A stretch of DNA of 64,000 bases from an uncultured Christensenellaceae bacterium (GTDB taxonomy: Bacteria > Bacillota > Clostridia > Christensenellales > UBA3700): positions 62,001 through 126,000 of the forward strand of contig CALWRH010000005.1 in the NCBI GenBank assembly GCA_944383895.1, written 5' to 3'. Both the position numbers and the translations under genes were made by a program. The notes below the pieces were generated by a model that saw only the letters and a program-made list of their open reading frames with translations, searched no databases and was not told where the DNA came from. Below are positions 1-7,396 of this stretch, in pieces; the first letter of the stretch is position 1; every line of letters begins with the position of its first letter.

Positions 1-597
1 GCAAAACAAAAAAGACTTGATCTCGTCATAATCGACTATCTGCAGCTTATGAACCCGAGCAAGAACAGAGAGGGCAACCGTCAGCAGGAAGTCGCGGACA
101 CTTCGCGTTTTATAAAAATGATGGCAAAAGAGCTCAAAGTACCCGTCATAGTGCTTTCGCAGATGTCGCGTGACATTGAGAAGAGAGATGACAAGACTCC
201 TATGCTTGCCGACCTCAGAGAATCGGGTTCTATCGAGCAGGACGCGGATATGGTCTTCTTCCTCAACAACGCAGACGGCGACAACGAAGATACCGTAGAA
301 AAGAAGAACGTAAGTCTTATAATAGCCAAGCACCGTAACGGCGCGACGGGCACGATATATTACGTCTTTGACAAAAAGCATATGCGTTTCTCTGTCGCAG
401 TCAACAAAAAGCATGTTGAAACGACTGCGGCTCCCGCAGAAAGCGAACCCGAGAACGCAGGAGATATCGCAAAAGAGTCTGAAGAAGATTATTACGTCGA
501 AGACGATTTTGCTCCGATCGAAGAGCCTGTCGGAGATTTCGATTTGTCAGAACTTCAGGATGCGGCGGACTTTATACCGCCTGCTGACGAAGAGTGA
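1..597 (+). CDS. dnaB: Replicative DNA helicase DnaB, C-terminal part (5' end outside window)
   Basis: C-terminal portion of the hexameric helicase that unwinds DNA at the replication fork. The frame is open from base 1, so the gene begins upstream. Visible RecA-like core pieces are the Walker B strand VIIDYLQLM (about residues 9-17 of the fragment), the LSQMSRDIEKR region, DLRESGSIEQDAD and AKHRNG. From about fragment residue 134 the protein carries an acidic tail of about 65 residues rich in Glu/Asp, which is longer than the usual short DnaB C-terminus. A strong terminator follows 20 bp after the stop, separating it from yqfC. The identification is secure; the role of the tail is unknown. 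Confidence 0.95.
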   Translation, partial: AKQKRLDLVIIDYLQLMNPSKNREGNRQQEVADTSRFIKMMAKELKVPVIVLSQMSRDIEKRDDKTPMLADLRESGSIEQDADMVFFLNNADGDNEDTVEKKNVSLIIAKHRNGATGTIYYVFDKKHMRFSVAVNKKHVETTAAPAESEPENAGDIAKESEEDYYVEDDFAPIEEPVGDFDLSELQDAADFIPPADEE

Positions 598-619
598 CTT
601 ATCGGATAAAAGATTATGT

Positions 620-645
620 ACGGACGGGAAACCGTCCGTTTTTTT
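620..645 (+). terminator. Rho-independent terminator after dnaB
   Basis: Perfect 8-bp stem ACGGACGG / CCGTCCGT with a GAAA loop followed by a run of seven T. Confidence 0.92.
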
Positions 646-687
646 ATTCGGAAACAACGTGCTTTTCGGCTGACATTATCGCAGTAT

Positions 688-717
688 TTCATTATCGCGC
701 ACGAGTCGGCATATAAT
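688..717 (+). promoter_or_regulatory. Possible sporulation sigma-E-like promoter before yqfC
   Basis: TTCATTAT (688-695), 14 nt, CATATAAT (710-717). This loosely resembles the sigma-E pattern of a CATATT-type -35 and a CATACAAT-type -10. yqfC/yqfD homologues are known to belong to the mother-cell programme in Bacillus, which is why this reading was considered. Tentative. Confidence 0.3.
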
Positions 718-744
718 TGACGTAGAACGTTTGCGGAGTGTTTT

Positions 745-1008
745 ATGGCGTATAAAGACGAACTTGCAGAAAAATTCGACGGAGCTCTGAAAGAGGGGCT
801 CGCAACCTTTTCTCTCACACTTTTCGGACCGCGTGCTGCAGCTGTCGAGGGAGCAAAGAGGATAGTATATTACGACGACAAATCGGTAAAATTTTCAGTA
901 GGCAGGCGCATACTCGGAATATACGGAGAAAATCTGCGCATAACTTCATGCAACGGCAACGAATATTACATTGCGGGAGAGATCTCGTCCGTCGAGGTGT
1001 CGAAATGA
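745..1008 (+). CDS. yqfC: Sporulation protein YqfC (YabP/YqfC family)
   Basis: 87-residue protein of the YabP/YqfC family, made during sporulation in Bacillota. The small beta-rich domain pattern is visible (LTLFGPRAA, GRRILGIYGENLRI, YYIAGEISSVEV), and the length is typical. The start ATG is preceded by GCGGAG. Its last bases overlap the yqfD start (ATGA), so the two are translationally coupled, as in other spore formers. The biochemical role of the family is not well defined; the assignment rests on family pattern and on the neighbour yqfD. Confidence 0.88.
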   Translation: MAYKDELAEKFDGALKEGLATFSLTLFGPRAAAVEGAKRIVYYDDKSVKFSVGRRILGIYGENLRITSCNGNEYYIAGEISSVEVSK

Positions 1009-2147
1009 ATAAATTCAACTGTTCGGCACGCGTCCGAGGCAAAAACACTGCGTCTTTTCTGAGCTCTGTCAACAACAAAGGGATCGCGCTGACAGATATA
1101 AAAACAGCAGACGACGGACTGACTTTCAGTTTCGATTCAAAGCATGAAAACGAGCTGCGTTCTCTGTCAGCGCGGTCAGGATTGTATTTCGAGATCGTGC
1201 GCAGAAAGAACGCAAAGACGTTTGTCAGAGGGATAGTAAGGCATGTCGGCGCGATAGCAGCGCTTGTCGCGGTGACTGTTACGTTTATCGCGTCGAGGTT
1301 TTTCGTGTTAGGAATAGCGGTCGAAGGCGTGACGGGCGACAAAGCCGCGGAGATAATATCTTCGCTTTCAGAGGCGGGCATTGACGGCGTTGTTCCCAAA
1401 AGCAGGATAGACGTAGCAAAAATCCAAGAATTCGTTTCGGAAAGTTCTGAAAACATTGCGTTTGCAGAAGTCTATATCGACGGCGTAAGGCTCGTGATAA
1501 ACGTGAGAGAGCAGCTGCCCGAACATGCTGAGGAAATTCCGCAGGGAGAGATTTTTGCGTCTTCGGACGCGATAGTCACGCGCGTCGAGGTGTCGGGCGG
1601 TACCGCGTTGGTCAAGGCGGGAGATACCGTAAAGAAAGGACAGACGCTTATAGAAGACTACATAATCGTGGGAGATCCCTCTGATCCCGGGCATAAGGAG
1701 ATACAGACGGCGGCTAAAGGGGATGTTTACGGCAGAGTATGGTACTTCGAAAGGCTGATAATACCAGAGTATCGCACTGAATACGTCCGCACAGGCAAAG
1801 AATACACTTCGTCGGCTTTGTACATAAAAGACAAATGTCTGCTTAAAGCAAATGCGTCGCACGGATTTCAGGAATACGAAAGCGTTACGAAACAAACGGG
1901 TTTCAACGCGATACTGCCTTTGGATCTCGTAAAGACGACCTATTACGAAGTGCAGAAGACTTCTGTGAAAACCGACGACGCTTATATAGAAAGTCAGATT
2001 TTTGCCGCGTTTGCCCGGTTGCAGACGGAATTGGACTCCTCCGCAAACGTCGTCGACAGCTATAAATCTCAAAAAAAAGTAGACAATTTATATATAATTA
2101 ATATATACTATGAAGTAGAGCAACTCATAAGTTGCAGGGAGGCGTAA
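1005..2147 (+). CDS. yqfD: Sporulation protein YqfD
   Basis: 380-residue membrane-anchored sporulation protein (family called YqfD or stage IV related). A soluble N-terminal part (1-75) precedes one transmembrane segment at about 80-100 (IAALVAVTVTFIASRFFVL), then a long extracytoplasmic part with IDGVRLVINVREQLP and a biotinyl/lipoyl-like stretch (VKAGDTVKKGQTLIEDY). The start chosen is the ATG overlapping the yqfC stop; an upstream in-frame ATG at 948 lies inside yqfC and is not used. The 3' end overlaps the beginning of phoH. Mother-cell function is inferred from homologues. Confidence 0.9.
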   Translation: MNKFNCSARVRGKNTASFLSSVNNKGIALTDIKTADDGLTFSFDSKHENELRSLSARSGLYFEIVRRKNAKTFVRGIVRHVGAIAALVAVTVTFIASRFFVLGIAVEGVTGDKAAEIISSLSEAGIDGVVPKSRIDVAKIQEFVSESSENIAFAEVYIDGVRLVINVREQLPEHAEEIPQGEIFASSDAIVTRVEVSGGTALVKAGDTVKKGQTLIEDYIIVGDPSDPGHKEIQTAAKGDVYGRVWYFERLIIPEYRTEYVRTGKEYTSSALYIKDKCLLKANASHGFQEYESVTKQTGFNAILPLDLVKTTYYEVQKTSVKTDDAYIESQIFAAFARLQTELDSSANVVDSYKSQKKVDNLYIINIYYEVEQLISCREA

Positions 2148-3127
2148 TTATAGTTACGAGGAAGATAAACGTTACGGACGTGGCGCCTGTAATGACGCTG
2201 TTCGGACAGTTTGACGAAAACCTTTCTTATCTTAACCGCGTGCTCGACGCAAAGATAAACACTATCGGCGGCACGCTCACCGTAAGCGGCGACGAAGACA
2301 AAGCGGACAGAGCCGTCCGCGTCGTAAACGCTTTGCTCGAACAGGCGAAGAAAGACGGACAGATCGGCAAGTCGACGATCGATCTCGTCATAGAGGCGGT
2401 GGACAACAACAGCGAGCACAAACTCGAAGACGTGACCAGGGCGTTTGCTCATACAGCAAAGGGAAAGCCGCTCCGCGCAAAGACGTACGGACAAGCTTTG
2501 TACGTCGAGGCTATCGCGAAAAACAGCGTTGTGTTCGGCATAGGCCCCGCAGGTACGGGCAAGACGTACCTTGCAGTCGCGCTTGCCGCGCTCGCCTATA
2601 AAAACAAAGAAGTAGAAAAGATAATTCTGACCCGTCCCGCTGTAGAGGCAGGAGAAAAGCTCGGTTTTTTGCCGGGCGATCTCGGCGCGAAGGTAGATCC
2701 CTATCTCAGACCGCTTTACGACGCTTTGCAGGAAATGTTCGGGCTCGAAACGTTCAACCGCCTTATGGAAAAAGGTTCGATCGAGATAGCTCCGCTCGCG
2801 TATATGAGAGGCAGAACGCTTTCGAACGCCTTTATAATACTCGACGAGGCGCAGAACGCGACAAAAGAGCAAATGAAGATGTTCCTCACCCGTATGGGAG
2901 AAGGCAGCAAGATCGTTGTGACGGGTGACGTTACGCAGATCGACCTGCCGAGAAATACCATGAGCGGGCTTATTCAGGCGTCTGAAATCCTTGTCAATAT
3001 TCCCAAAATAGAAATTATACAACTCACCGCGAAAGACGTTGTACGTCATCCGCTCGTACAGGCGATTGTCAACGCATACGAAAAGGCGGAAAAAGCGCGG
3101 GACGGACAAACAGAGGAGAATAAATAA
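2132..3127 (+). CDS. phoH: PhoH family ATPase
   Basis: PhoH-type P-loop ATPase, probably linked to RNA metabolism because it sits next to ybeY. Walker A GPAGTGKTYLA lies at about residues 138-148 and Walker B IILDEAQN at about 235. The N-terminus matches the family (VTDVAPVMTLFGQFDENLSYL). The start is uncertain: no ATG exists. The frame can open at TTG 2132, but the good ribosome-binding site AGGGAGG (2136-2142) lies downstream of that TTG and points to ATT 2147 or ATA 2150. Coordinates use the TTG. It overlaps yqfD by 16 bp and pgpH by 1 bp (TAATG). Confidence 0.93.
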   Translation: MQGGVIIVTRKINVTDVAPVMTLFGQFDENLSYLNRVLDAKINTIGGTLTVSGDEDKADRAVRVVNALLEQAKKDGQIGKSTIDLVIEAVDNNSEHKLEDVTRAFAHTAKGKPLRAKTYGQALYVEAIAKNSVVFGIGPAGTGKTYLAVALAALAYKNKEVEKIILTRPAVEAGEKLGFLPGDLGAKVDPYLRPLYDALQEMFGLETFNRLMEKGSIEIAPLAYMRGRTLSNAFIILDEAQNATKEQMKMFLTRMGEGSKIVVTGDVTQIDLPRNTMSGLIQASEILVNIPKIEIIQLTAKDVVRHPLVQAIVNAYEKAEKARDGQTEENK

Positions 3128-4572
3128 TGTCTCAGGAGAAAAAACAGGCTATAATCCGTACAACCGCGATTATGTGCATACTTTTCGTACTGTCCTTCGT
3201 TACCGTTGTTATCGGCATGATGCTCACGCTCGATACATGGAACGTTTTCGGCAGTTACGACAAGATGATCGCGCTGACAGTGGCGGTATTCGTGTTGTAC
3301 GCGGTATTTTTCGTCTATCTGAATTACAGCTCGAACTCCCGTTCTCTGGAGAGCATGAGCATGACGAAACTGCTTTCTGTCGCGTTTACGGCGATAGTGA
3401 TAGGTATACTGCTGTCTTGCGCGGCGGGATCTTATCTCAGCTGGTTTGCTTTGCCGCTTGCGTTCGTATCGCTTATCGTAGGCATACTTATACGCGTCAG
3501 AGTAGGTATTATGGCAACCATCATAGCCGGTATGGCGGTAATGATCATTTCACCTGCAAGCGAATTCGGTGAAAATACGAGTGTTGTCGTTCCGATAGTG
3601 TTAGGTTGCTTTACGGCTATGCTTTCGGGTTTCGTAATGGCTTTTCTGATAAGGAAAAGATATTCGCGTTTCAAGCTGACGTGGGGAGCGCTCATCGTAT
3701 CGCTTGCAATGATGCCTTTCAGCGCGCTTATGTCGCTTTTATATACTCACGACGCGTCTGTGATACTGATCAACGCGGTTTGCACCGCAATGGGAAACAT
3801 GCTGGCGGTCGCAGTGATCACGGCAAGCCTTCCGCTTTACGAGAGAGTGTTCAACGTATGGACGGATTTCAGACTTCAGGAACTCATTACGCTGCGTCAG
3901 CCGCTGCTTAAAAAGCTCAACGAGGACGCGCCCGGTACGTTCAGCCACTCTATGGCAGTCGCAAATCTTGCTGAAAACTGCGCTGTCGCTATCGGGATCA
4001 ATCCGTATATGGCGCGTGCGTGCGGCTATTTTCATGATATCGGAAAGAGCAAAAATCCGCAATTTTTCATTGAAAACCAAAAGGACGGTTACAATCCGCA
4101 CGACGAGCTTATACCCGAAGTCAGCGTAAGTATGATCACGAGGCACACTACCGCGGGTTACGAAATGCTCAAAGCGGCGCGTATGCCTGAAGAGATATGC
4201 AAGGCGGCTCTCGAACATCACGGCGACAGCCCCGTGAGCTATTTCTACATGAAGGTAAAGAGCATTACCGAGGGCGAAGTCGACGACAAAGAGTTCTGTT
4301 ACGACGGACCGTGCCCGACCACGAAATACAGCGCGATCATAATGATATGCGACATCTGCGAGGCGATGTTCAGAGCAAAGCCGCCCGAGGATATGCAGTC
4401 GCTCGAAAAGTCGGTGGACGGAGTGATAAAGTCGCGCCTTACAGAGGGATTGCTCGACGACTGCGGTCTTACGATGCACGATCTTAAGCTCATAAAACAG
4501 ACTATATGCCGCGCGATACCGGCGTCAATGCACAAACGTATAGATTACGATAAGGCAAAGGAGAGAAGATAA
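3127..4572 (+). CDS. pgpH: 7TM-HD family phosphohydrolase (PgpH-like c-di-AMP phosphodiesterase), lacking the extracellular domain
   Basis: Membrane HD-domain phosphodiesterase; PgpH homologues hydrolyse cyclic di-AMP. About six to seven hydrophobic segments fill residues 9-250 (for example IIRTTAIMCILFVLSFVTVV). They are followed by LRQPLLKKLNEDAPGTFSHS and the HD domain with FHDIGK (His303-Asp304), ALEHHGD and SAIIMICDICEAM. At 481 residues it is clearly shorter than typical PgpH (around 700): the large extracytoplasmic 7TMR-HDED domain after TM1 is absent, so TM1 runs almost directly into the membrane bundle. It is in the phoH-pgpH-ybeY operon with 1-bp overlaps on both sides. Metal-binding residues look intact, so activity is expected. 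Confidence 0.9.
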   Translation: MSQEKKQAIIRTTAIMCILFVLSFVTVVIGMMLTLDTWNVFGSYDKMIALTVAVFVLYAVFFVYLNYSSNSRSLESMSMTKLLSVAFTAIVIGILLSCAAGSYLSWFALPLAFVSLIVGILIRVRVGIMATIIAGMAVMIISPASEFGENTSVVVPIVLGCFTAMLSGFVMAFLIRKRYSRFKLTWGALIVSLAMMPFSALMSLLYTHDASVILINAVCTAMGNMLAVAVITASLPLYERVFNVWTDFRLQELITLRQPLLKKLNEDAPGTFSHSMAVANLAENCAVAIGINPYMARACGYFHDIGKSKNPQFFIENQKDGYNPHDELIPEVSVSMITRHTTAGYEMLKAARMPEEICKAALEHHGDSPVSYFYMKVKSITEGEVDDKEFCYDGPCPTTKYSAIIMICDICEAMFRAKPPEDMQSLEKSVDGVIKSRLTEGLLDDCGLTMHDLKLIKQTICRAIPASMHKRIDYDKAKERR

Positions 4573-5054
4573 TGATAAGCGTTTACGACGAGGACAAGCT
4601 CCTGGACGGAGAGATCGACCTGGACGTGCTCGAAGAGATATGGTGCGAACTTCTTACAACGCTCGGGCTCAAGGATAAATTCGAGGCGGAGATAACCGTT
4701 GTCGGAAAGGACGAGATAAAAGCTCTCAATAAAGAAACGAGAGGAGTAGACTCCGTTACCGACGTGCTCAGCTTCCCCGCGATGAACGTAACTTTGCCTT
4801 TTGACGAAAACGAGCACGGCGAAAACGTCGATCCCGAGAACGGCAACTACATACTCGGGGATATCGCGCTTTGCGCGGAAAGAGCGGTTGAGCAGGCAAA
4901 GGAATTCGGACACTCCGTAAAACGCGAGGTCTGTTATCTGGTTTTGCACGGACTTTGCCATCTGTTCGGGTTCGATCACGAAACCGAAGAAGACAAGCGC
5001 AAGATGAGAAAAGTCGAAGAAGACGTGCTCGGAGGCCTCGGAATAACGCGATAA
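4572..5054 (+). CDS. ybeY: Endoribonuclease YbeY
   Basis: Zinc-dependent endoribonuclease for 16S rRNA 3'-end maturation and ribosome quality control. The metal site HGLCHLFGFDH (three His spaced x3 and x5) is near residue 126, and the family strand SVTDVLSFP is at about 58-66. Length 160 is usual. The start overlaps the pgpH stop (TAATG). In Bacillus a diacylglycerol kinase gene follows ybeY; here cdd follows directly. Confidence 0.96.
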   Translation: MISVYDEDKLLDGEIDLDVLEEIWCELLTTLGLKDKFEAEITVVGKDEIKALNKETRGVDSVTDVLSFPAMNVTLPFDENEHGENVDPENGNYILGDIALCAERAVEQAKEFGHSVKREVCYLVLHGLCHLFGFDHETEEDKRKMRKVEEDVLGGLGITR

Positions 5055-5067
5055 ACGCGGGACGGAT

Positions 5068-5448
5068 ATGGACGCAGAAATCAGGCAAAAACTTATAGAT
5101 ACGGCAAAACGCGCCGCGAAAAACGCGTACTGTCCCTATTCGGGATACGCGGTAGGAGCGGCAGTCCTGACAGACGACGGAAACATATACGACGGCTGCA
5201 ATATAGAGAACGCGTCATATTCGCTCACGATATGCGCAGAAAGAGTCGCGCTTTTCAAAGCGATAGCGGACGGACATAAAAAAATAACCGCGGTCTGCGT
5301 ATATTCTGACGGAGGAAAACTCCCTTATCCTTGCGGAGCGTGCAGACAGACTTTGTCGGAGTTTGCAGAAGACGCGTGTGTAGTGGTTACGGACGGCAAA
5401 GAGGAAATACGCACTACGCTGAACGCGTTGCTGCCAAATAAATTTTAA
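5068..5448 (+). CDS. cdd: Cytidine deaminase
   Basis: Small tetrameric-type cytidine deaminase that converts cytidine/deoxycytidine to uridine/deoxyuridine in pyrimidine salvage. The zinc site is visible as ICAERVA (catalytic Glu in CAE) and PCGACRQ, with substrate-side YCPYSGYAVGAAV and NIENASYS. The 126-residue length is normal. It starts 13 bp after ybeY and is followed by era, the standard Bacillota order. Confidence 0.96.
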   Translation: MDAEIRQKLIDTAKRAAKNAYCPYSGYAVGAAVLTDDGNIYDGCNIENASYSLTICAERVALFKAIADGHKKITAVCVYSDGGKLPYPCGACRQTLSEFAEDACVVVTDGKEEIRTTLNALLPNKF

Positions 5449-5529
5449 CGGATATATCAACACGGGCACGGGAAATCAGTGCCGCATACAAACACTTGTC
5501 AAAGCCGCAGGGTCGCGGCAGAGGTAATT

Positions 5530-6432
5530 ATGAAATCAGGATTTATCACAATAGCGGGAAAGCCTAATTCGGGCAAATCCACTTTGACCAACGCACTTGT
5601 CGGAGAAAAAGTCAGCATCGTTTCGCGCAAGCCTCAGACTACGCGCAACAGAGTTATCGGTATAGTCAACGGAGAAAAGGACGGCGAAAAATATCAGGCG
5701 GTGCTCGTTGACACTCCGGGTATACACAAGCCGCGCAATATGCTCAGCGAATTTATGATGAAGAGCGTCGACGTCGCTCTCGAAGGAGTCGATGCGGTGA
5801 TATATATGCTTGCTTGCGATAAAAGACCCGACGAGCACGACGACGCGTATATACAGCGTTTCGCAAAGAGCAGAACGCCTTTTATCCTTGTCATAAACAA
5901 ATGCGACGAGGTAGAAGAAAAGTCAATTATAGAGCGTATCGAAAGATACAAGGATCTCGACGGCATCGACGCGATCATACCGATATCGGCGCTCAGAGGA
6001 AAGAACGTGGATATGCTCAAAGACGAGATAGTAAAGGTTTTGCCCGAAGGCGAGCAGTTCTATTCCGAAGATATGTATACGGACAGAAGTCTGAGATTTC
6101 TGTGCGCGGAGATAGTCAGAGAAAAAACGCTCAGACTTCTGGGCGACGAAGTGCCTTACGGCATAGGCGTAGCCGTAAACAAGTTTGAAGAAAGAGAAGA
6201 CGGAGTCGTCGAAATAGACTGCGACGTCATCTGCGAAAAGCAGGCGCACAAGGCGATAGTTATCGGCAAAGGCGGCGAGATGATAAAGAAGATATCTACG
6301 CAGGCGCGCATCGATATGGAAAAGCTGCTGGATACAAAAGTGTTCCTGACGTTGTACGTCCGCGTCAAACCCGATTGGCGCGACAGCAGAGCGGTCATGG
6401 GAGAACTCGGTTACGACAAGAAAAATTTATAA
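5530..6432 (+). CDS. era: GTPase Era
   Basis: Ras-like GTPase with a C-terminal KH domain that binds the 3' end of 16S rRNA during 30S assembly. Motifs: G1 GKPNSGKST (about 8-16), DTPGIHKP, NKCDE, SALRG, and KH loop VIGKGGEMIKKI near 245. The ATG at 5530 was chosen because GAGG (5521-5524) precedes it and the family begins KSGFITIAGKPN; an in-frame GTG at 5479 would add 17 unsupported residues. 300 residues is normal. Confidence 0.97.
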   Translation: MKSGFITIAGKPNSGKSTLTNALVGEKVSIVSRKPQTTRNRVIGIVNGEKDGEKYQAVLVDTPGIHKPRNMLSEFMMKSVDVALEGVDAVIYMLACDKRPDEHDDAYIQRFAKSRTPFILVINKCDEVEEKSIIERIERYKDLDGIDAIIPISALRGKNVDMLKDEIVKVLPEGEQFYSEDMYTDRSLRFLCAEIVREKTLRLLGDEVPYGIGVAVNKFEEREDGVVEIDCDVICEKQAHKAIVIGKGGEMIKKISTQARIDMEKLLDTKVFLTLYVRVKPDWRDSRAVMGELGYDKKNL

Positions 6433-6492
6433 ATTCTTTTCTGCACCGCATAATATTTGTCATGCTGCACATAACAGTTTCGGAAGGTGAGT

Positions 6493-6597
6493 ATGCAAGA
6501 TTTAAGGCACACGCTCAAAAGACTTTTCGAAACGACGGGCAAAGTGAGCTACTACACTATGCTCAAGGCACTCGAAAGAAAAGAGCAAGAAAAGTAA
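6493..6597 (+). CDS. yqzL: YqzL-like small protein
   Basis: 34-codon gene with ribosome-binding site GGAAGGTGAG just before the ATG. The protein has the YqzL pattern of an aromatic/aliphatic start, an LFETTGKVSYYTMLKALE core and a charged end; Bacillus YqzL (about 47 residues) has the same F..TG.V..Y...K.LE core and the same position between era and recO. Function is unknown. Identification rests on synteny plus this short pattern. Confidence 0.75.
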   Translation: MQDLRHTLKRLFETTGKVSYYTMLKALERKEQEK

Positions 6598-6675
6598 AAG
6601 CGACGAAGTTTGCGTTATTTTACGCACAAAGTGCGTGATCGATACGGGATAAGACGCTTTATAAGAGGTGTTACC

Positions 6676-7218
6676 TTGGATATTGTGAGCTTGGACGGTC
6701 TTTGCATCAGAACTATCGATTACAAGGACAATGACAAACTTATCACCTTATATTGTGCGGAGAAGGGTAAGATCACCGCGACGGCCAAAGGCGTCAAAAG
6801 CGCTAAAGCCAAGCTGAAGTTTTGCGCTTCTCCGTTTTGTTTCGGCAAATACCTGCTTGCCGCGAAAAACGGCAGGTTCACCGTTGTCGGATGCGACGTT
6901 TACGACGGTTTTTTTTCTCTCACAACTGACATAGAGAGCTATTATTGCGGAGGGTGCGTGCTCGAAGTGCTCGACAAGACGGCTGCGGAAGGCGATTTCT
7001 CGGGCGCACTTTTTACCTCGGCTCTCAGAACGCTCAACGAACTCTGTTACGATTGCGGAGAAAACGGCGCAAGAGAAGTCCTGAAAAAATTCCTGAAAGA
7101 GGCTGTAAATGCGCTCGGTTTCGGAGAAAAAGAAATGTCGCTTGCCGAATCCTCGAGATATTTCAATAACGTGTTAGGCGTAAAACTCAATTCTCTCAAC
7201 GAACTCCTGAGGCTGTGA
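6676..7218 (+). CDS. recO: DNA repair protein RecO (short form)
   Basis: RecO loads RecA on SSB-coated single-stranded DNA together with RecR. The N-terminal OB fold is recognisable (CIRTIDYKDNDKLITLYCAE, then KGKITATAKGVKSAKAKL), and the gene is in the era-yqzL-recO order. The start is taken as TTG 6676, with AGAGGTG (6664-6670) upstream; earlier in-frame ATG 6610 has no such site. At 180 residues it is much shorter than the usual 240-255, and the four-cysteine zinc element of many RecO proteins is not seen, although the helical C-terminal part ends with a family-like NNVLGVKLNSL. Confidence 0.85.
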   Translation: MDIVSLDGLCIRTIDYKDNDKLITLYCAEKGKITATAKGVKSAKAKLKFCASPFCFGKYLLAAKNGRFTVVGCDVYDGFFSLTTDIESYYCGGCVLEVLDKTAAEGDFSGALFTSALRTLNELCYDCGENGAREVLKKFLKEAVNALGFGEKEMSLAESSRYFNNVLGVKLNSLNELLRL

Positions 7219-7249
7219 TTGTGCACGTTTTTAGTCTTATATCGGATTG

Positions 7250-7275
7250 AAACGCGGGATAAATTCGCGTTTGTC
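7250..7275 (+). terminator. Weak terminator-like hairpin after recO
   Basis: Stem AAACGCG / CGCGTTT separated by 9 nt, followed by a short T-rich stretch. Weak because the T tract is interrupted. Confidence 0.4.
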
Positions 7276-7337
7276 ATTTATTGACAGATATATATACGCG
7301 AATTTATGCGTATAATATATTTTTACGATGTATTCGC

Positions 7338-7384
7338 TTGAAAAATTTTTTGCTATATTGTATCATAATGTTGTAGTTTACAAC
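7338..7384 (+). promoter_or_regulatory. ppdK promoter and start-site palindrome
   Basis: TTGAAA (7338-7343), 17 nt, TATCAT (7361-7366). The predicted start of transcription (about 7373) falls inside the inverted repeat GTTGTA-GTT-TACAAC (7370-7384), immediately before the AGGAGG ribosome-binding site. The same arrangement is seen at pstS. Confidence 0.6.
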
Positions 7385-7396
7385 AGGAGGTTTGAT

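Noticed and set aside
5479..5529. Upstream GTG start for Era
   Set aside because: Adds 17 non-family residues, while ATG 5530 has a proper ribosome-binding site and begins at the conserved Era N-terminus.
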